In this document: piece by piece, positions 53,801 through 61,266 of the stretch
How positions within the stretch are numbered: the first letter of the stretch is position 1
Layout: each line of letters begins with the position of its first letter
Assembly (NCBI RefSeq): GCF_025989125.1
Contig: NZ_JAPDNR010000001.1
Location: 4,570,301-4,634,300, forward strand
Direction: 5' to 3'
From: Chitinophaga nivalis
GTDB lineage: Bacteria; Bacteroidota; Bacteroidia; Chitinophagales; Chitinophagaceae
Length of the DNA: 64,000 nt
Notes under the pieces: generated by a model
The model's database searches: none
The model's input: the letters and a program-made list of their open reading frames with translations, nothing else
Told to the model about the DNA's origin: nothing
Position numbers and translations under genes: made by a program

Positions 53801-54631
53801 GCCTTTCAGCAGAAACGGGAAAAAGTTGGGTTCAGCCCAGGCCTGATACCAGCAGGAGTGCCCCACATTCTCATATACTTTTACATCCATGTTACCACCG
53901 GCTGCTTTTACTGCCGCAAAGAGATTTTGTGTGGTACCTGGATCAGGATTGTTGTCTTTACCTCCCTGGAATAACCAGATGGGCGTGAATTTGTAAATGT
54001 CGATACTGCTTTTGAAATTAACGGAAGCAGCACTGATCGGCGTAGCTGTGGCTACTTGTTTAGGATACCGCATCATGTATTCCCAGGTAGAGGAACCACC
54101 GCCGGAAAGCCCGTTGACGTATATACGCCAGGGATCAACATTTACCTGTGGAATCAGGTAATTGTTAATCAAACTGTTGATGACATCGTATTGTGCATTG
54201 CCAAAAAATCCACTTTGGTTCTGCGGAAACAACAGAAAGCCATCGAAGCTGCCGTTGTCTACTTTGCCGGCAAAGACTTCCCCACCATGATATAGCTGGA
54301 ATTCGTTGTCGTAGATTTTCCCTTTTTCGCCTACCCCGTGAAAGAAGATCAGTATGGGATATTTTTTGGTAGTACCGGGCGTGTAGGTTTTAGGGAATTT
54401 TAAACGAAAGGCTAAGCCATTGTAGTAGTAAGCTTTGTAGGAGTTCGTGTTCCAGTTGAAGCGGGAAGTGCGTACCCATTTCGCTAATGTACCATAGGGA
54501 GGTGTTGCAGGAGGACTGCTCTGATTGTATTCCACTATCGGATCATTCGGATCCAATACACCCGTCTGAGCCCATAAATGGTTCATGCTAGTGAATAGCA
54601 GTAAAAAAAGTAGGTGGTAGAATTTTTTCAT
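47864..54631 (-). CDS. Giant T9SS cargo: esterase, FN3, PA14 and a triplicated unassigned domain
   Basis: A 2255-residue secreted protein with a signal peptide ending HLWAQ. Residues 60-290 are an esterase (GLSGGG with Ser176, Asp226, His258). Two Ig-like domains follow. Next are about six fibronectin III domains (GYEIYRS or GFEVYRA with TYYYKVRA), two PA14-like domains (SDDGSKIYI and SDDGSVMLI) and cadherin/Ig-like domains (TDNGNGTASLTF, TDNGNGTGLLTL). An about 170-residue domain occurs three times, each with TGNNSGVYPD and an FFGSR motif. The C-terminus is a type A T9SS sorting domain (LNVYPNPF, then GVYILQITNG). It is probably a surface enzyme with many carbohydrate-binding or spacer modules. 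Confidence 0.87.
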   Translation of the reverse strand: MKKFYHLLFLLLFTSMNHLWAQTGVLDPNDPIVEYNQSSPPATPPYGTLAKWVRTSRFNWNTNSYKAYYYNGLAFRLKFPKTYTPGTTKKYPILIFFHGVGEKGKIYDNEFQLYHGGEVFAGKVDNGSFDGFLLFPQNQSGFFGNAQYDVINSLINNYLIPQVNVDPWRIYVNGLSGGGSSTWEYMMRYPKQVATATPISAASVNFKSSIDIYKFTPIWLFQGGKDNNPDPGTTQNLFAAVKAAGGNMDVKVYENVGHSCWYQAWAEPNFFPFLLKGHKANPWPLFGRTEFCPGDPISVVLGLTAGFDAYEWRKDGEVIPDATGNTLTVTAIGTYDARIKNGSSWSPYSPVPVVIQTKTATIPPDITIPGIQSKVLPTPEGKTSVTLEVPIGYASYSWRKTTDTATELGKANTFSASAPGGYVVKVMEQYGCASAFSNPFQVISASGANTPAPASGLTALAAGKTQVELNWTRNPNAPNPETGYEIYRSTTTGSGYTLAAITEAGTVNYTDNGLNANTRYYYIIRAVNNNGAAAVSNEANAKTLVDNINPTSPMNLRITGTSSNYVDLAWEAATDDVGVDKYDIYINGIKSYVVPGTQTTFTAYNLTKGQQYTFVVKARDLVGNISPASNQAATQAVLKGLTYRVYNGTFTKMPDFTTLTNPVATGIAPAVDLSIRKADTKYAIIWQGFINIPVSGSYTFGTTSDDGSKIYINKAYSATATPTIDHGGPHGTTSKEATLNLTAGIYPFTATYFQQSGGQAMDVYWKNTANGITTAKSIAPEFFRESIAVPGNPPAAVSGIDVTALSYDKIRVNWNDNSNNEKGFEIYRANNPAGPYSTIYTTAANVTSFTDSALVPQTTYYYKVLAVNQYGDAGFSQDNYGALAYSFYYTTGNGTLPDFNTLTPITSGYTNTVSLTPATRGTNFSLLFKGIINIPTTGAYTFYTRSDDGSVMLIDGAQIVNNNYSQGVTERSGNVNLTAGTHLFQVGYSQGSGSSYLKVSYRGPNIVKQEIPDSAYVNNKMRATTLALPGSPLSPSALVAASLTPTRIKLTWNDNSNNETGFEVYRANSSGGTYTLIGTLDAAINTYLDTTLSANTAYYYKVRAMNAGGYSGMSNEASVTTLNNAPVFSSQLKDYAIHYSTPLVINITATDADDEPLNFTGTNIPAFGTLTDNGNGTASLTFTPTENDLGIYNDIKVTVQDQHQGITSQTFKLTVKNTYPPVLSTINNINVNSGATAQIPLTATNNNVGDVLTWSVNGLPAFATFNSDGNTAGISLAPGNADAGIYPVSVTINGNGGTDTRTFSITVNAINPNKRVYINFTDGVTVAGGYWNNTTKQPVLNDQYSNLKDSSNQPTTLGFQIMTPWQNLTNGSNTLGATTGNNSGVYPDVVMQTAYWSTTVKQTIKFTGLKTGADYKYAFTFFGSRGGVTDNRTSLYTINGASVSLNAASNKTNTVTLYNVVPNANGEVTLDMQNAPGSQYSYLNALVIDLLYDDHTPPAKPGNISAQQAAKGVKVSWTDFSYNETGFEVYRADSLHGAYTLLTNPATNANVTSYIDSTAKANATYAYTVKAVNTYGSRSSDSILITTGNNNPVLPAISNVTLKTGDTLKISLRATDDPEDQLTFSASGLPAFATLTDNGNGTGLLTLLPGNNAAGNYNNITVKVADNNGGSATRTFNIAVKDRNITAVYINVNDANPAGTPWNNVNATPGAGKTLSNLLDEYGTATGINLVQVDAIQGFNSLGATTGNNSGVYPDAVMQTNYFEGSDNARKLRLTNVPSGKKYNLVFFGSRSGATDNKNTDYTAGGQTVTLNAASNTRNTAQINGLSPDADGNIEFTFKRSSGSSYGYLAAIVLQSYIDNGLPAAPNNLYAVGTSKSAIKLTWTDRASNESGYEVWRSNTAEGAYSLITTVGANVVTYQDNGLGSNTTYYYKVRAVAGNINSEYSNTANAATYAYTVFLNFNRDNPADAPWNNTNNVPMPNQVFDNLLNDEGNKSGVSVTIVNNFSGENPFGMNTGNNSGVYPDNVIRSTYWLDYGIAAKLRIDGLNQSQAYSFTFFGSREGGGDRTTVYTINGNSVSLNCSNNINQTVTLSDIRPDANGGVFLDVTLGPTATYGYLGALVISGYNAKEPDAAKKKLQSLVQNKAVGAAILTNKNSSGNTIADKEKTEILNVYPNPFKDQVYLQINNTGSPKNLLVKLFTSDGKLVSAKQLSQVAPGTQVIKVPFDNAGSLSMGVYILQITNGNKQVQTFKLIKN
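48255..50700 (-). repeat. Three copies of an unassigned about 170-residue domain
   Basis: Copies lie at about 50160-50700, 49060-49575 and 48255-48765. Each starts with a strand like VYINFTDG, VYINVNDAN or VFLNFNRDN, then PWNN or YWNN. Each has (L)GATTGNNSGVYPD-like sequence, an FFGSRxGxxD segment, YTxxGxxVxLN, and ends SYGYLxALV-like. FN3 domains separate them. The fold looks like a beta-sandwich, possibly carbohydrate-binding. Confidence 0.75.
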
Positions 54632-55041
54632 AAATTAATTATTGGACAACCTTAAAATAAAAGTATTGTTATCAGCGCACGACGATGACATGTCTTAGTT
54701 GTAACAGATAAGACAAACCAGCTGCATACGCAGTGTTTCATGGAGATGGCCAATAAAAATTATGTATAAGGGGTCAAGTCTCTTATACAAGAGCAAATGA
54801 ACCTCGATGGTTCTTAATAGGAATGGAAAAATCAGTTAGTGTGTATTCGCCTCTCTTCTCGCTAGCTACTCAAGCGCGCCTGAAATTCGTGGCATATTTT
54901 TTTATTATGCCGCAAGTTATAAAGAATTGAATTTAGTTGTGATAGAATTTCGTCAACATATTAATTTACCCGGTGAATCATTCATTTTAGTTGATTACCG
55001 CATCAGCCTCCTGGATATTTATCTTAATGATCTTTTAAGAC
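54632..55041. other. Divergent intergenic region, promoters only
   Basis: About 410 bp of A/T-rich DNA between the starts of the 2255-residue gene (minus) and the GT-C-like gene (plus). A one-mismatch -7 box (TAAGGTTG on the minus strand) lies at 54647-54654. A weak inverted repeat GTATAAG/CTTATAC lies around 54764-54787. No gene was seen. Confidence 0.5.
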
Positions 55042-55068
55042 TTGTATAAAATTATAGATCGTATCTTG
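55042..55068 (+). promoter_or_regulatory. Candidate promoter of the GT-C-like gene
   Basis: TTG at 55042-55044 and TATCTTG at 55062-55068, 17 nt apart. This would place transcription start near 55075 and so favours the ATG at 55111 over an in-frame start at 55042. Confidence 0.45.
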
Positions 55069-55110
55069 CGAAAGATATTGACAACCATAACCTTATTAGA
55101 GAAAATCATC

Positions 55111-56751
55111 ATGTTCTTTTCTTACCCCAACGCATCTGCATTTACTCAGGAGAATCAATTGGCAGGAAAGAATCATTACATAGTTATATATTATAATGTT
55201 ATTGCTTTTTTAATATTACTGTGCTTCTTCCTGTTTACATATCCGTATAACAGAAGTGAAAATGACGACGGCTTTTATTATGCACTGGCCGTGCGTACAG
55301 GCACCTGGGTAAGTTTATTTGAGCCCCGTTATTTGCTGTTTCTTCCATTTGCCAAAAGTGTTTATCTGTTGGTACAACATCTCGGCTTTATGCAGGCAGA
55401 TGCCTACCTGGTAATGTGTAATATCAGCAGTGTATGCGCAACAGTTACCCTGCTGGTATTTTATCGTTTTCAGCGACGGGTATTGCTGCTGACAGTTGCC
55501 AATAGTATATGGGGGTGCCTGCTGTTGCTTTTTTCCTACAGTTTCTGGCGGTATGCCGTAGAAGCAGAAGTATATAGTCTGTCTAACCTGTTGTGCATCG
55601 TAGTGCTGTACCTGGTGATGCGAACGGTGCAGCAACCCCGCAGATTATTAAAGGCAGTACTGGCAGGTAGCCTGGGTGGATTAGCCGTATTATTATATAA
55701 GCCCAATGCGATCCCGTTGTTTTTTTGTTTCCCGTTTATCTTTTTATTCAGCCGGCAGTGGAAGCCCTTTTTATTATATGGCTTTACAGGCGCTATAACG
55801 GTGGTGGGTATATTTTATATCGTTTATACCGGGTTCGGTATCACTACGCCGGGATTCCTCCCTTATATGCTTTCCGGTGCCACTTATACCGAAGGCTCTC
55901 CATTAATGTCGTTGTTTGTTTTGGGAAGTGATGTAGTGGCTACTAATTTCCTTTATGGTATTCCGGTCATCCGGACATTCATCCAGCAACATTTCCCGGC
56001 GCATGTTATTGCAGAAGAAATTTTTGCCGCCGCCCGCAACGGCGGATGGAACTATGCAGCCCTGGGTACTGTGATCGCATTGGCCGGCAGCATCCTCTGG
56101 GCGTTGATCCGTTATCGTAAAAGTATTTCCCGCAACCGGTTGTTACCGGTGCAAATCCTGCTGCTGGCATGGGTAGTGATTTATGCAGCCATGTTATTGG
56201 TATTGGATCCCACTTCACCGGAACCCTGGATGATGCTGGTGATGCCGCTGATCCTGCTGCTGGCTTTTGGTGCACAGCGCATGTTTTATGGCGGCCGGCC
56301 GAAAGTGTTATGGCTGATCGTGGTGTTGCTATTTTTACATAACTGGATCGGAGGCTACCGCATTATTGCCTCAAAGGAAGGTGATTATATGGCCTATAGT
56401 ACCGGCTGGCTGAAAACCAATACCCAGCCGGAAGACCTGGTACTTTCGCTGGGCGCCGGTACGACACTGGCGTATATCGCTTATTATACCCAGGCACGTA
56501 TCGGTGCACCGGAACAGGCGTTTAACCGTTGCCTGGTATTAATGGACAAAACCATCCGGCAGGGACATAAAATATATTTCACGGATGACATGGTGCATCC
56601 GGATCCCGCCATCCGGTATCGCGATAAAACTGCCTATGACAGCATTACGGCTTTCCTGGCGCAGTACAGGCAATACCTGGTACCGGTCAATCCTGCAGAT
56701 ATGCAACATGGCAGAATCTATCAGTTTACATTTACCGGCAGGTTGTTGTAG
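55111..56751 (+). CDS. GT-C-like multi-span membrane glycosyltransferase
   Basis: A 546-residue protein from the ATG at 55111 with about 11-12 hydrophobic segments and a soluble C-terminal part of about 100 residues. The first extracytoplasmic loop has NRSENDDGFYYALAV, whose acidic pair fits the catalytic Asp position of GT-C enzymes (ArnT, PMT and relatives). Such enzymes transfer a sugar from a polyprenyl-phosphate donor on the periplasmic side. The exact family was not recognised, so the function is a moderate-confidence inference from topology and motif. Confidence 0.6.
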   Translation: MFFSYPNASAFTQENQLAGKNHYIVIYYNVIAFLILLCFFLFTYPYNRSENDDGFYYALAVRTGTWVSLFEPRYLLFLPFAKSVYLLVQHLGFMQADAYLVMCNISSVCATVTLLVFYRFQRRVLLLTVANSIWGCLLLLFSYSFWRYAVEAEVYSLSNLLCIVVLYLVMRTVQQPRRLLKAVLAGSLGGLAVLLYKPNAIPLFFCFPFIFLFSRQWKPFLLYGFTGAITVVGIFYIVYTGFGITTPGFLPYMLSGATYTEGSPLMSLFVLGSDVVATNFLYGIPVIRTFIQQHFPAHVIAEEIFAAARNGGWNYAALGTVIALAGSILWALIRYRKSISRNRLLPVQILLLAWVVIYAAMLLVLDPTSPEPWMMLVMPLILLLAFGAQRMFYGGRPKVLWLIVVLLFLHNWIGGYRIIASKEGDYMAYSTGWLKTNTQPEDLVLSLGAGTTLAYIAYYTQARIGAPEQAFNRCLVLMDKTIRQGHKIYFTDDMVHPDPAIRYRDKTAYDSITAFLAQYRQYLVPVNPADMQHGRIYQFTFTGRLL

Positions 56752-56759
56752 TTTTTTTA

Positions 56760-57920
56760 CTACAAGACTGCGCGTGCTTTTTTAGCAGGCCGCTCCCGCG
56801 GGCCGTGCAGGATGTTGCCGATAAAAGTATATCGGATAAACCACTGATAGGTGAGGAGGGTAATCACATGTGTTAGTATCAACACCATCCAGAAGCGTAA
56901 CCATCCGGGTACGCCGGTATACAGGAAGTATAGCTGTAGGCCGGCAATCCAGCACATGTGGAAGAGATACATCCAGTAAGATGCATCTGATATATATCTG
57001 AGCGTTTGATTTGCCTTGTTCAGGTATTTCAGGAAAAAGCCCATGATGCCAAATATCAGAAAGATGGTTTGCAATGCCACAGCAGCTTTCACCAGCCAGG
57101 GATTCAGGTGGGGCGGCGCTGCCCACAACAGATAACATACAAGGAGGGTGAGCACCAGGCCGGTAACGATGTTGGGCCAGGTGCGGAGGGCGATGTCTTC
57201 CAATTGTTCCTGCCGGGTATACAACTGGTAACCCAGGAAAAAGAAAAAGCCATAGAAGGCGAAAATGCCCGGCTGTGGCATGATACCGGTGTAAACCCCC
57301 ACAGTAGGGGTGTCGAAGAAAATACCCAGTATAAGCGTAGTTATGATGCCTAACAATAATAATGGCAGGGGAGCGGAAAAATTAAAGCGAATAGCCAGTG
57401 GTATCCGTATTCTGTTTAGTACCAGCATGGCTACATAAAACATCATCAGGTAGTAGAGAAACCATAGATGGGCCATGCCGTTCCAGTGTTTCAGCTGGCT
57501 GGTCAGCAGGTGCCAGGAGGCGGCAGTGCTGTGTTGTTCCTGTATATAATAACGGTTATACAGGAAAGGCAGCATAGACAGCGGTAATATGAATATCAGA
57601 CTGATGATAAAAGGCAGTCCGATACGTTTCATACGGTGCTGTATAAACGCTGTTTCTCCTGTTTTAAGATATACCATATGGGCAAAGAAGCCGGCTACCA
57701 GGTAAAATAAAGGCATCCGGAAGGCGTGTATAAACTCATAGAGTATTTCAAGGGGCCAGCTATGAAACCGATTGTCAAACGGCCATCCCGGCTCAGGAAA
57801 TACTTTGTAGGCGATGGTGGCATGCAACACAATACCCAGTAGCATAGCCACCGCACGCAGTGCATCTAATCCATAAATCCGTTGCTGGACCCTGGGGGTC
57901 CGTAATTCAGTTGTTGACAT
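56760..57920 (-). CDS. Membrane acyltransferase (acyltransferase-3 / OpgC-like)
   Basis: A 386-residue protein with about 10 membrane spans. RIYGLDALRAVAMLLGIVLH near the N-terminus carries the conserved Arg and His of this family, and FRMPLFYLVAGFFAHMVYLK is the second conserved helix pair. The pattern resembles glucan-modifying OpgC/MdoC-like members. It converges on the GT-C-like gene with only 8 nt between stops and lies 26 nt upstream of the GT2 stop. Acylation of an exported glycan is the likely role. Confidence 0.85.
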   Translation of the reverse strand: MSTTELRTPRVQQRIYGLDALRAVAMLLGIVLHATIAYKVFPEPGWPFDNRFHSWPLEILYEFIHAFRMPLFYLVAGFFAHMVYLKTGETAFIQHRMKRIGLPFIISLIFILPLSMLPFLYNRYYIQEQHSTAASWHLLTSQLKHWNGMAHLWFLYYLMMFYVAMLVLNRIRIPLAIRFNFSAPLPLLLLGIITTLILGIFFDTPTVGVYTGIMPQPGIFAFYGFFFFLGYQLYTRQEQLEDIALRTWPNIVTGLVLTLLVCYLLWAAPPHLNPWLVKAAVALQTIFLIFGIMGFFLKYLNKANQTLRYISDASYWMYLFHMCWIAGLQLYFLYTGVPGWLRFWMVLILTHVITLLTYQWFIRYTFIGNILHGPRERPAKKARAVL

Positions 57921-57946
57921 AAGCGATCACGATACTGTCTGTATAA

Positions 57947-59113
57947 TTACCTGCGTTTCGATTTCTCCCACGCAGCTGACTGGTTTCCTTTTAGATACCT
58001 GAAAAAGCCCTGATAAACGGCAATATTCATAAACAGGAAATAAAAGGGAATCTGGAAAAGCCGGTTTTTTATTTGCTTTTCAGCCAGTACAAAACCGGTA
58101 AAGGCAGCGATATAAAACAAGAGTTGTGCCACCAGGCAACCGTACCACCACCACGCTGCAGTTTCCTGTACCAGTATAATATTGGTGAGGAGTAACAGCA
58201 ACAGGCTGAGGGGGCTTAATGTCCAGCGCAGCACACGATGGGAAATATATTGAAAAGACAGTTTGGGGTATCTGAATATATTTAGCAGGGCTTTCAGTTT
58301 AACAATTGCCTGAAATCCACCTGCACTGATGCGCACTTTCCGTTTATGCTCTTCCCGTATATCGGAAGAAGGCGTTTCCATTGCATAGGCATCCGGTGCA
58401 TAGGCAATGCGGTAGCCTCTTTCATTGATCCGCAGGGAAATAATAAAATCATCCAGGATGACTTCTTTTTCTACAGGTTGGAACAAGGCCGTACGAATGG
58501 AGAATAACTCGCCGGCAGCACCTACTACTGTGTACCAGTCTGCGTCCAGTCGTTTGAGGAAGGATTCGTATTTCCAATAGATACCTTCACCTGCACCGGC
58601 TGTATTTTCGTTGTCCGACCGGATGATTTTTTTCTCGCCGGCTACGCCGCCAACGGTTTCATCAGCATAATGTTTGACGATGTTACGAATGGCTTCCCGG
58701 TTCAGTAAGGTATTGGCATCGCAGAATATTACCAGCGGTGTGGTTACATGTTGCATGGCTCTGTTCAGTGCAGCCGTTTTGCCGTTGCGCTGTACTTCAT
58801 GCAATAATTTTACACGAGGATAATTACGTAGTATATCTGGTGTTTGATCGGTAGAACCATCTGTAATACATATGAGCTCCAGTTTATCCTGTGGATAGTC
58901 CAGTTCGAAGGTATTCCGGATTTTTGCAGCAATAAAACCGGCTTCATTATAGGCGGCTATCACGAGGGTCACTGCCGGCTCAATAGCAGTGGATGCGGGC
59001 GTTTCGCGGGATGCGAAAAAGTTTTTTCCCTTTACAAGCAGGTAGAGAAGAATGCCATATCCTATGTAATTATAAAACACAACAAATAAGCTGATCCAGA
59101 ATATTACAACCAT
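57947..59113 (-). CDS. Membrane glycosyltransferase, GT2 family
   Basis: A 388-residue processive-type GT2. One N-terminal membrane span (VVIFWISLFVVFYNYIGYGI) precedes the GT-A domain: VTLVIAAYNEAGFIAAKIRN, ITDGSTDQTPDIL, FCDANTLLN (DxN at the DxD position) and the acidic motif DDFIISLRINERGYRIAYAP. Three further spans follow near the C-terminus. The ATG at 59111-59113 is chosen because a -7 box lies at 59158-59165, inside a longer in-frame extension. It probably lengthens or decorates a lipid-linked glycan. Confidence 0.85.
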   Translation of the reverse strand: MVVIFWISLFVVFYNYIGYGILLYLLVKGKNFFASRETPASTAIEPAVTLVIAAYNEAGFIAAKIRNTFELDYPQDKLELICITDGSTDQTPDILRNYPRVKLLHEVQRNGKTAALNRAMQHVTTPLVIFCDANTLLNREAIRNIVKHYADETVGGVAGEKKIIRSDNENTAGAGEGIYWKYESFLKRLDADWYTVVGAAGELFSIRTALFQPVEKEVILDDFIISLRINERGYRIAYAPDAYAMETPSSDIREEHKRKVRISAGGFQAIVKLKALLNIFRYPKLSFQYISHRVLRWTLSPLSLLLLLLTNIILVQETAAWWWYGCLVAQLLFYIAAFTGFVLAEKQIKNRLFQIPFYFLFMNIAVYQGFFRYLKGNQSAAWEKSKRR

Positions 59114-59157
59114 TATTTTTAAAGTTAGCGCTTTGGCAAAGGGGTAGAAGATGAGGG

Positions 59158-59165
59158 CAAACTTA
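59158..59165 (-). promoter_or_regulatory. -7 box of the membrane GT2 gene
   Basis: TAAGTTTG on the minus strand, a perfect TAnnTTTG match, 44 nt upstream of the chosen start. Confidence 0.5.
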
Positions 59166-59656
59166 GTCAACTTTTTTTAATTTAATTTGTTATAAGCAGC
59201 GACAAACTAAAAATATTATTCACTTACTTTACTATTTCAACCGTTTACGAGGAAAAATACAACATTTACCAATTTCCAGATTTCAGTGAGGGATTATAAT
59301 CTAATTTGCGTCGAGTTAATGATAAATATACCTGGCTGCTTGAAAGGAGTGGTTGCAAAAAAGGGCAAATAATTTGCCTGACTCAATATTTATCAATAAT
59401 TTTAACCAAATAGTTTTACCTGCCATCTCCTCTGAATTTCCAGCATTTTTTTACCAGAAAACCCCGTAGAACTGAATATGGTCGGCTTTAGTTGGCGGTA
59501 TCTCTGCGTTTGCTCGCAATAGTATACCGTAATTTTTTGACCTTATTTTCTGCATTCACAATGTAAGCCTCGGGTTTGCTATTGTAACGTTTTGTGCTTA
59601 ATAGTTTTAAAAGAAATTATTAACTGATAAAAACTATAGTTTAAAGAATTTATTAG
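59166..59656. other. Divergent intergenic region before the receiver gene
   Basis: About 490 bp of A/T-rich DNA without a gene. TAATTTTTTG near 59531 and TAGTTTTA near 59601 are loose plus-strand -7-like sites for the receiver gene. No clear hairpin or repeat was seen. Confidence 0.45.
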
Positions 59657-60040
59657 ATGAAAAAGACTGTTTTGATCATTGATGATAGTGCGCCGATAAG
59701 GTATTTGCTGGAAGCTATCCTTGGGAAAAAATACAAAATTGTTTCTGCTATGGACGTGCCTACAGCAATGTTATGGCTGGCCAATGGCAACAAACCTGAT
59801 CTGATTATTTCAGATATCCAGATGCCAGGTGTGGATGGATGGGAGCTGATTAAATACCTGAATGGAAATGCCTTATATAACGACGTGCCTTTAATCGTTT
59901 TATCCGGTACGGAAGCACCGGTAGGGAGTGCAAAAGAAGCCTACAAGTATTCTGAATTCATCCGCAAACCTTTTGATCCTGCAGGGCTGATGATATCGGT
60001 GGAAAGAAACCTGGAAGTGGCTGTAGCATTGTCTGCATAG
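59657..60040 (+). CDS. Stand-alone response-regulator receiver
   Basis: A 127-residue CheY-like protein with only a receiver domain. The acidic pair is in VLIIDDSAPIRYLL, the phospho-acceptor Asp in PDLIISDIQMPGVDGWELIK, the switch Ser in LIVLSGTE, and the conserved Lys in FIRKPFDPAGLM. There is no output domain and no histidine kinase nearby, so it must signal by protein contact. It lies 56 nt upstream of the sugar transferase whose N-terminus resembles a degenerate receiver, which suggests a direct partnership. Confidence 0.92.
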   Translation: MKKTVLIIDDSAPIRYLLEAILGKKYKIVSAMDVPTAMLWLANGNKPDLIISDIQMPGVDGWELIKYLNGNALYNDVPLIVLSGTEAPVGSAKEAYKYSEFIRKPFDPAGLMISVERNLEVAVALSA

Positions 60041-60096
60041 GTCATTACGAAAACCTCGACTATTCTTATAAACCGAATCAGTAAAACCCTCAAAGC

Positions 60097-61236
60097 ATGA
60101 TTTACAATTTACCATTAATGTTGAATGAAAGAAAAAAAGAGAAACGCAATGCTGGTATGCTGGTATTACCCGGTATACATGTCATGCCGTTTTATCTGAC
60201 TGTAGGCAATGCCAAACAATACAGTCATCTTTCCAAACCGGATATGCTGACCGTTACAGTCAATGAGCTGTCGGTGGTGAAAAAAGTGCTGAAAGACAGA
60301 CTGGAGATGAAGGTGCTTCCCCAATACATTATTTTTAACCTCGAAGAGCAACAGTCCTTGTTGCAGTCATTTGTGCAACACATGCGCAGTAAACCCGCAC
60401 TGGGTAAAATTCCATTGTTCATCTACGTAGAAAAGATGAATGATGAACTCAAAGAACAGCTCGTCAAAACCGGTTTCATTGATGGTATCATTACACCAGA
60501 AACCACTATGGAAGAGTTTCAGCAGAAAATTTCTTTCATACAAAAAATAAAATCGTTAATTCCCTATAAAAAAACTTCCCGGCTCGGTATTTTCTCCAAA
60601 GGAAATTCCGGCTTAAACTACATCCTGAAACGTGCTTTTGATATAGCCGTTTCCGGTACCTTACTGTTGCTGGCCAGCCCTGTTATGGCCGTTATTGCCC
60701 TGATCATCCGGCTGGAATCAAAAGGCAGCATATTTTATGTTTCTCCCCGCGCCGGTAAAATGTACCAGGTGTTTAAGTTTTATAAATTCAGAACCATGGT
60801 GGCCGATGCCGACAAGCAGGTTGACCAGCTCACCCACCTGAATCAATACGATGTGGCGGATACAGCCGGCCCTGTATTCTTCAAACTGAGCAACGATCCG
60901 CGTGTTACCAAATTCGGCACCTTCCTGCGCAACACCAGCCTGGATGAATTGCCTCAGTTGTTTAATGTGCTGAAAGGAGATATGTCGCTGGTAGGTAATC
61001 GCCCGCTGCCGCTGTACGAAGCCAACACCCTCACGACCGACGAATATGCCCAGCGGTTTATTGCGCCGGCAGGCATCACCGGTTTATGGCAGGTGAAGAA
61101 GCGAGGTAAAAAAGATATGAGTGTGAATGAAAGAATCGGGTTGGATATTGACTACGCCCGTAAACATTCCTTTATCTATGATATGCGTATCCTCGCCAGC
61201 ACCCCGGCTGCCCTGGTACAAAAAGAGAATGTCTAG
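60097..61236 (+). CDS. Priming sugar transferase with N-terminal receiver-like domain
   Basis: A 379-residue protein. Residues about 175-379 are a bacterial sugar transferase (WbaP/WcaJ/PssY C-domain): KRAFDIAVSGTLLLLASPVM with its re-entrant helix, FKFYKFRTMVADAD, TSLDELPQLFNVLKGDMSLV followed by GNRP, and PAGITGLWQV. It should transfer a sugar 1-phosphate to undecaprenyl phosphate and start the repeat unit. The four N-terminal membrane spans of WbaP are absent. Residues about 72-150 instead read like a receiver: LPQYIIFNLEE with Asn81 at the phospho-Asp site, IPLFIYVE, then GFIDGIITPETTMEEFQQKI. Met8 (60118) is an alternative start. Confidence 0.9.
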   Translation: MIYNLPLMLNERKKEKRNAGMLVLPGIHVMPFYLTVGNAKQYSHLSKPDMLTVTVNELSVVKKVLKDRLEMKVLPQYIIFNLEEQQSLLQSFVQHMRSKPALGKIPLFIYVEKMNDELKEQLVKTGFIDGIITPETTMEEFQQKISFIQKIKSLIPYKKTSRLGIFSKGNSGLNYILKRAFDIAVSGTLLLLASPVMAVIALIIRLESKGSIFYVSPRAGKMYQVFKFYKFRTMVADADKQVDQLTHLNQYDVADTAGPVFFKLSNDPRVTKFGTFLRNTSLDELPQLFNVLKGDMSLVGNRPLPLYEANTLTTDEYAQRFIAPAGITGLWQVKKRGKKDMSVNERIGLDIDYARKHSFIYDMRILASTPAALVQKENV

Positions 61237-61266
61237 TCCGTTTAAATAATATTACCGAATATAAAC

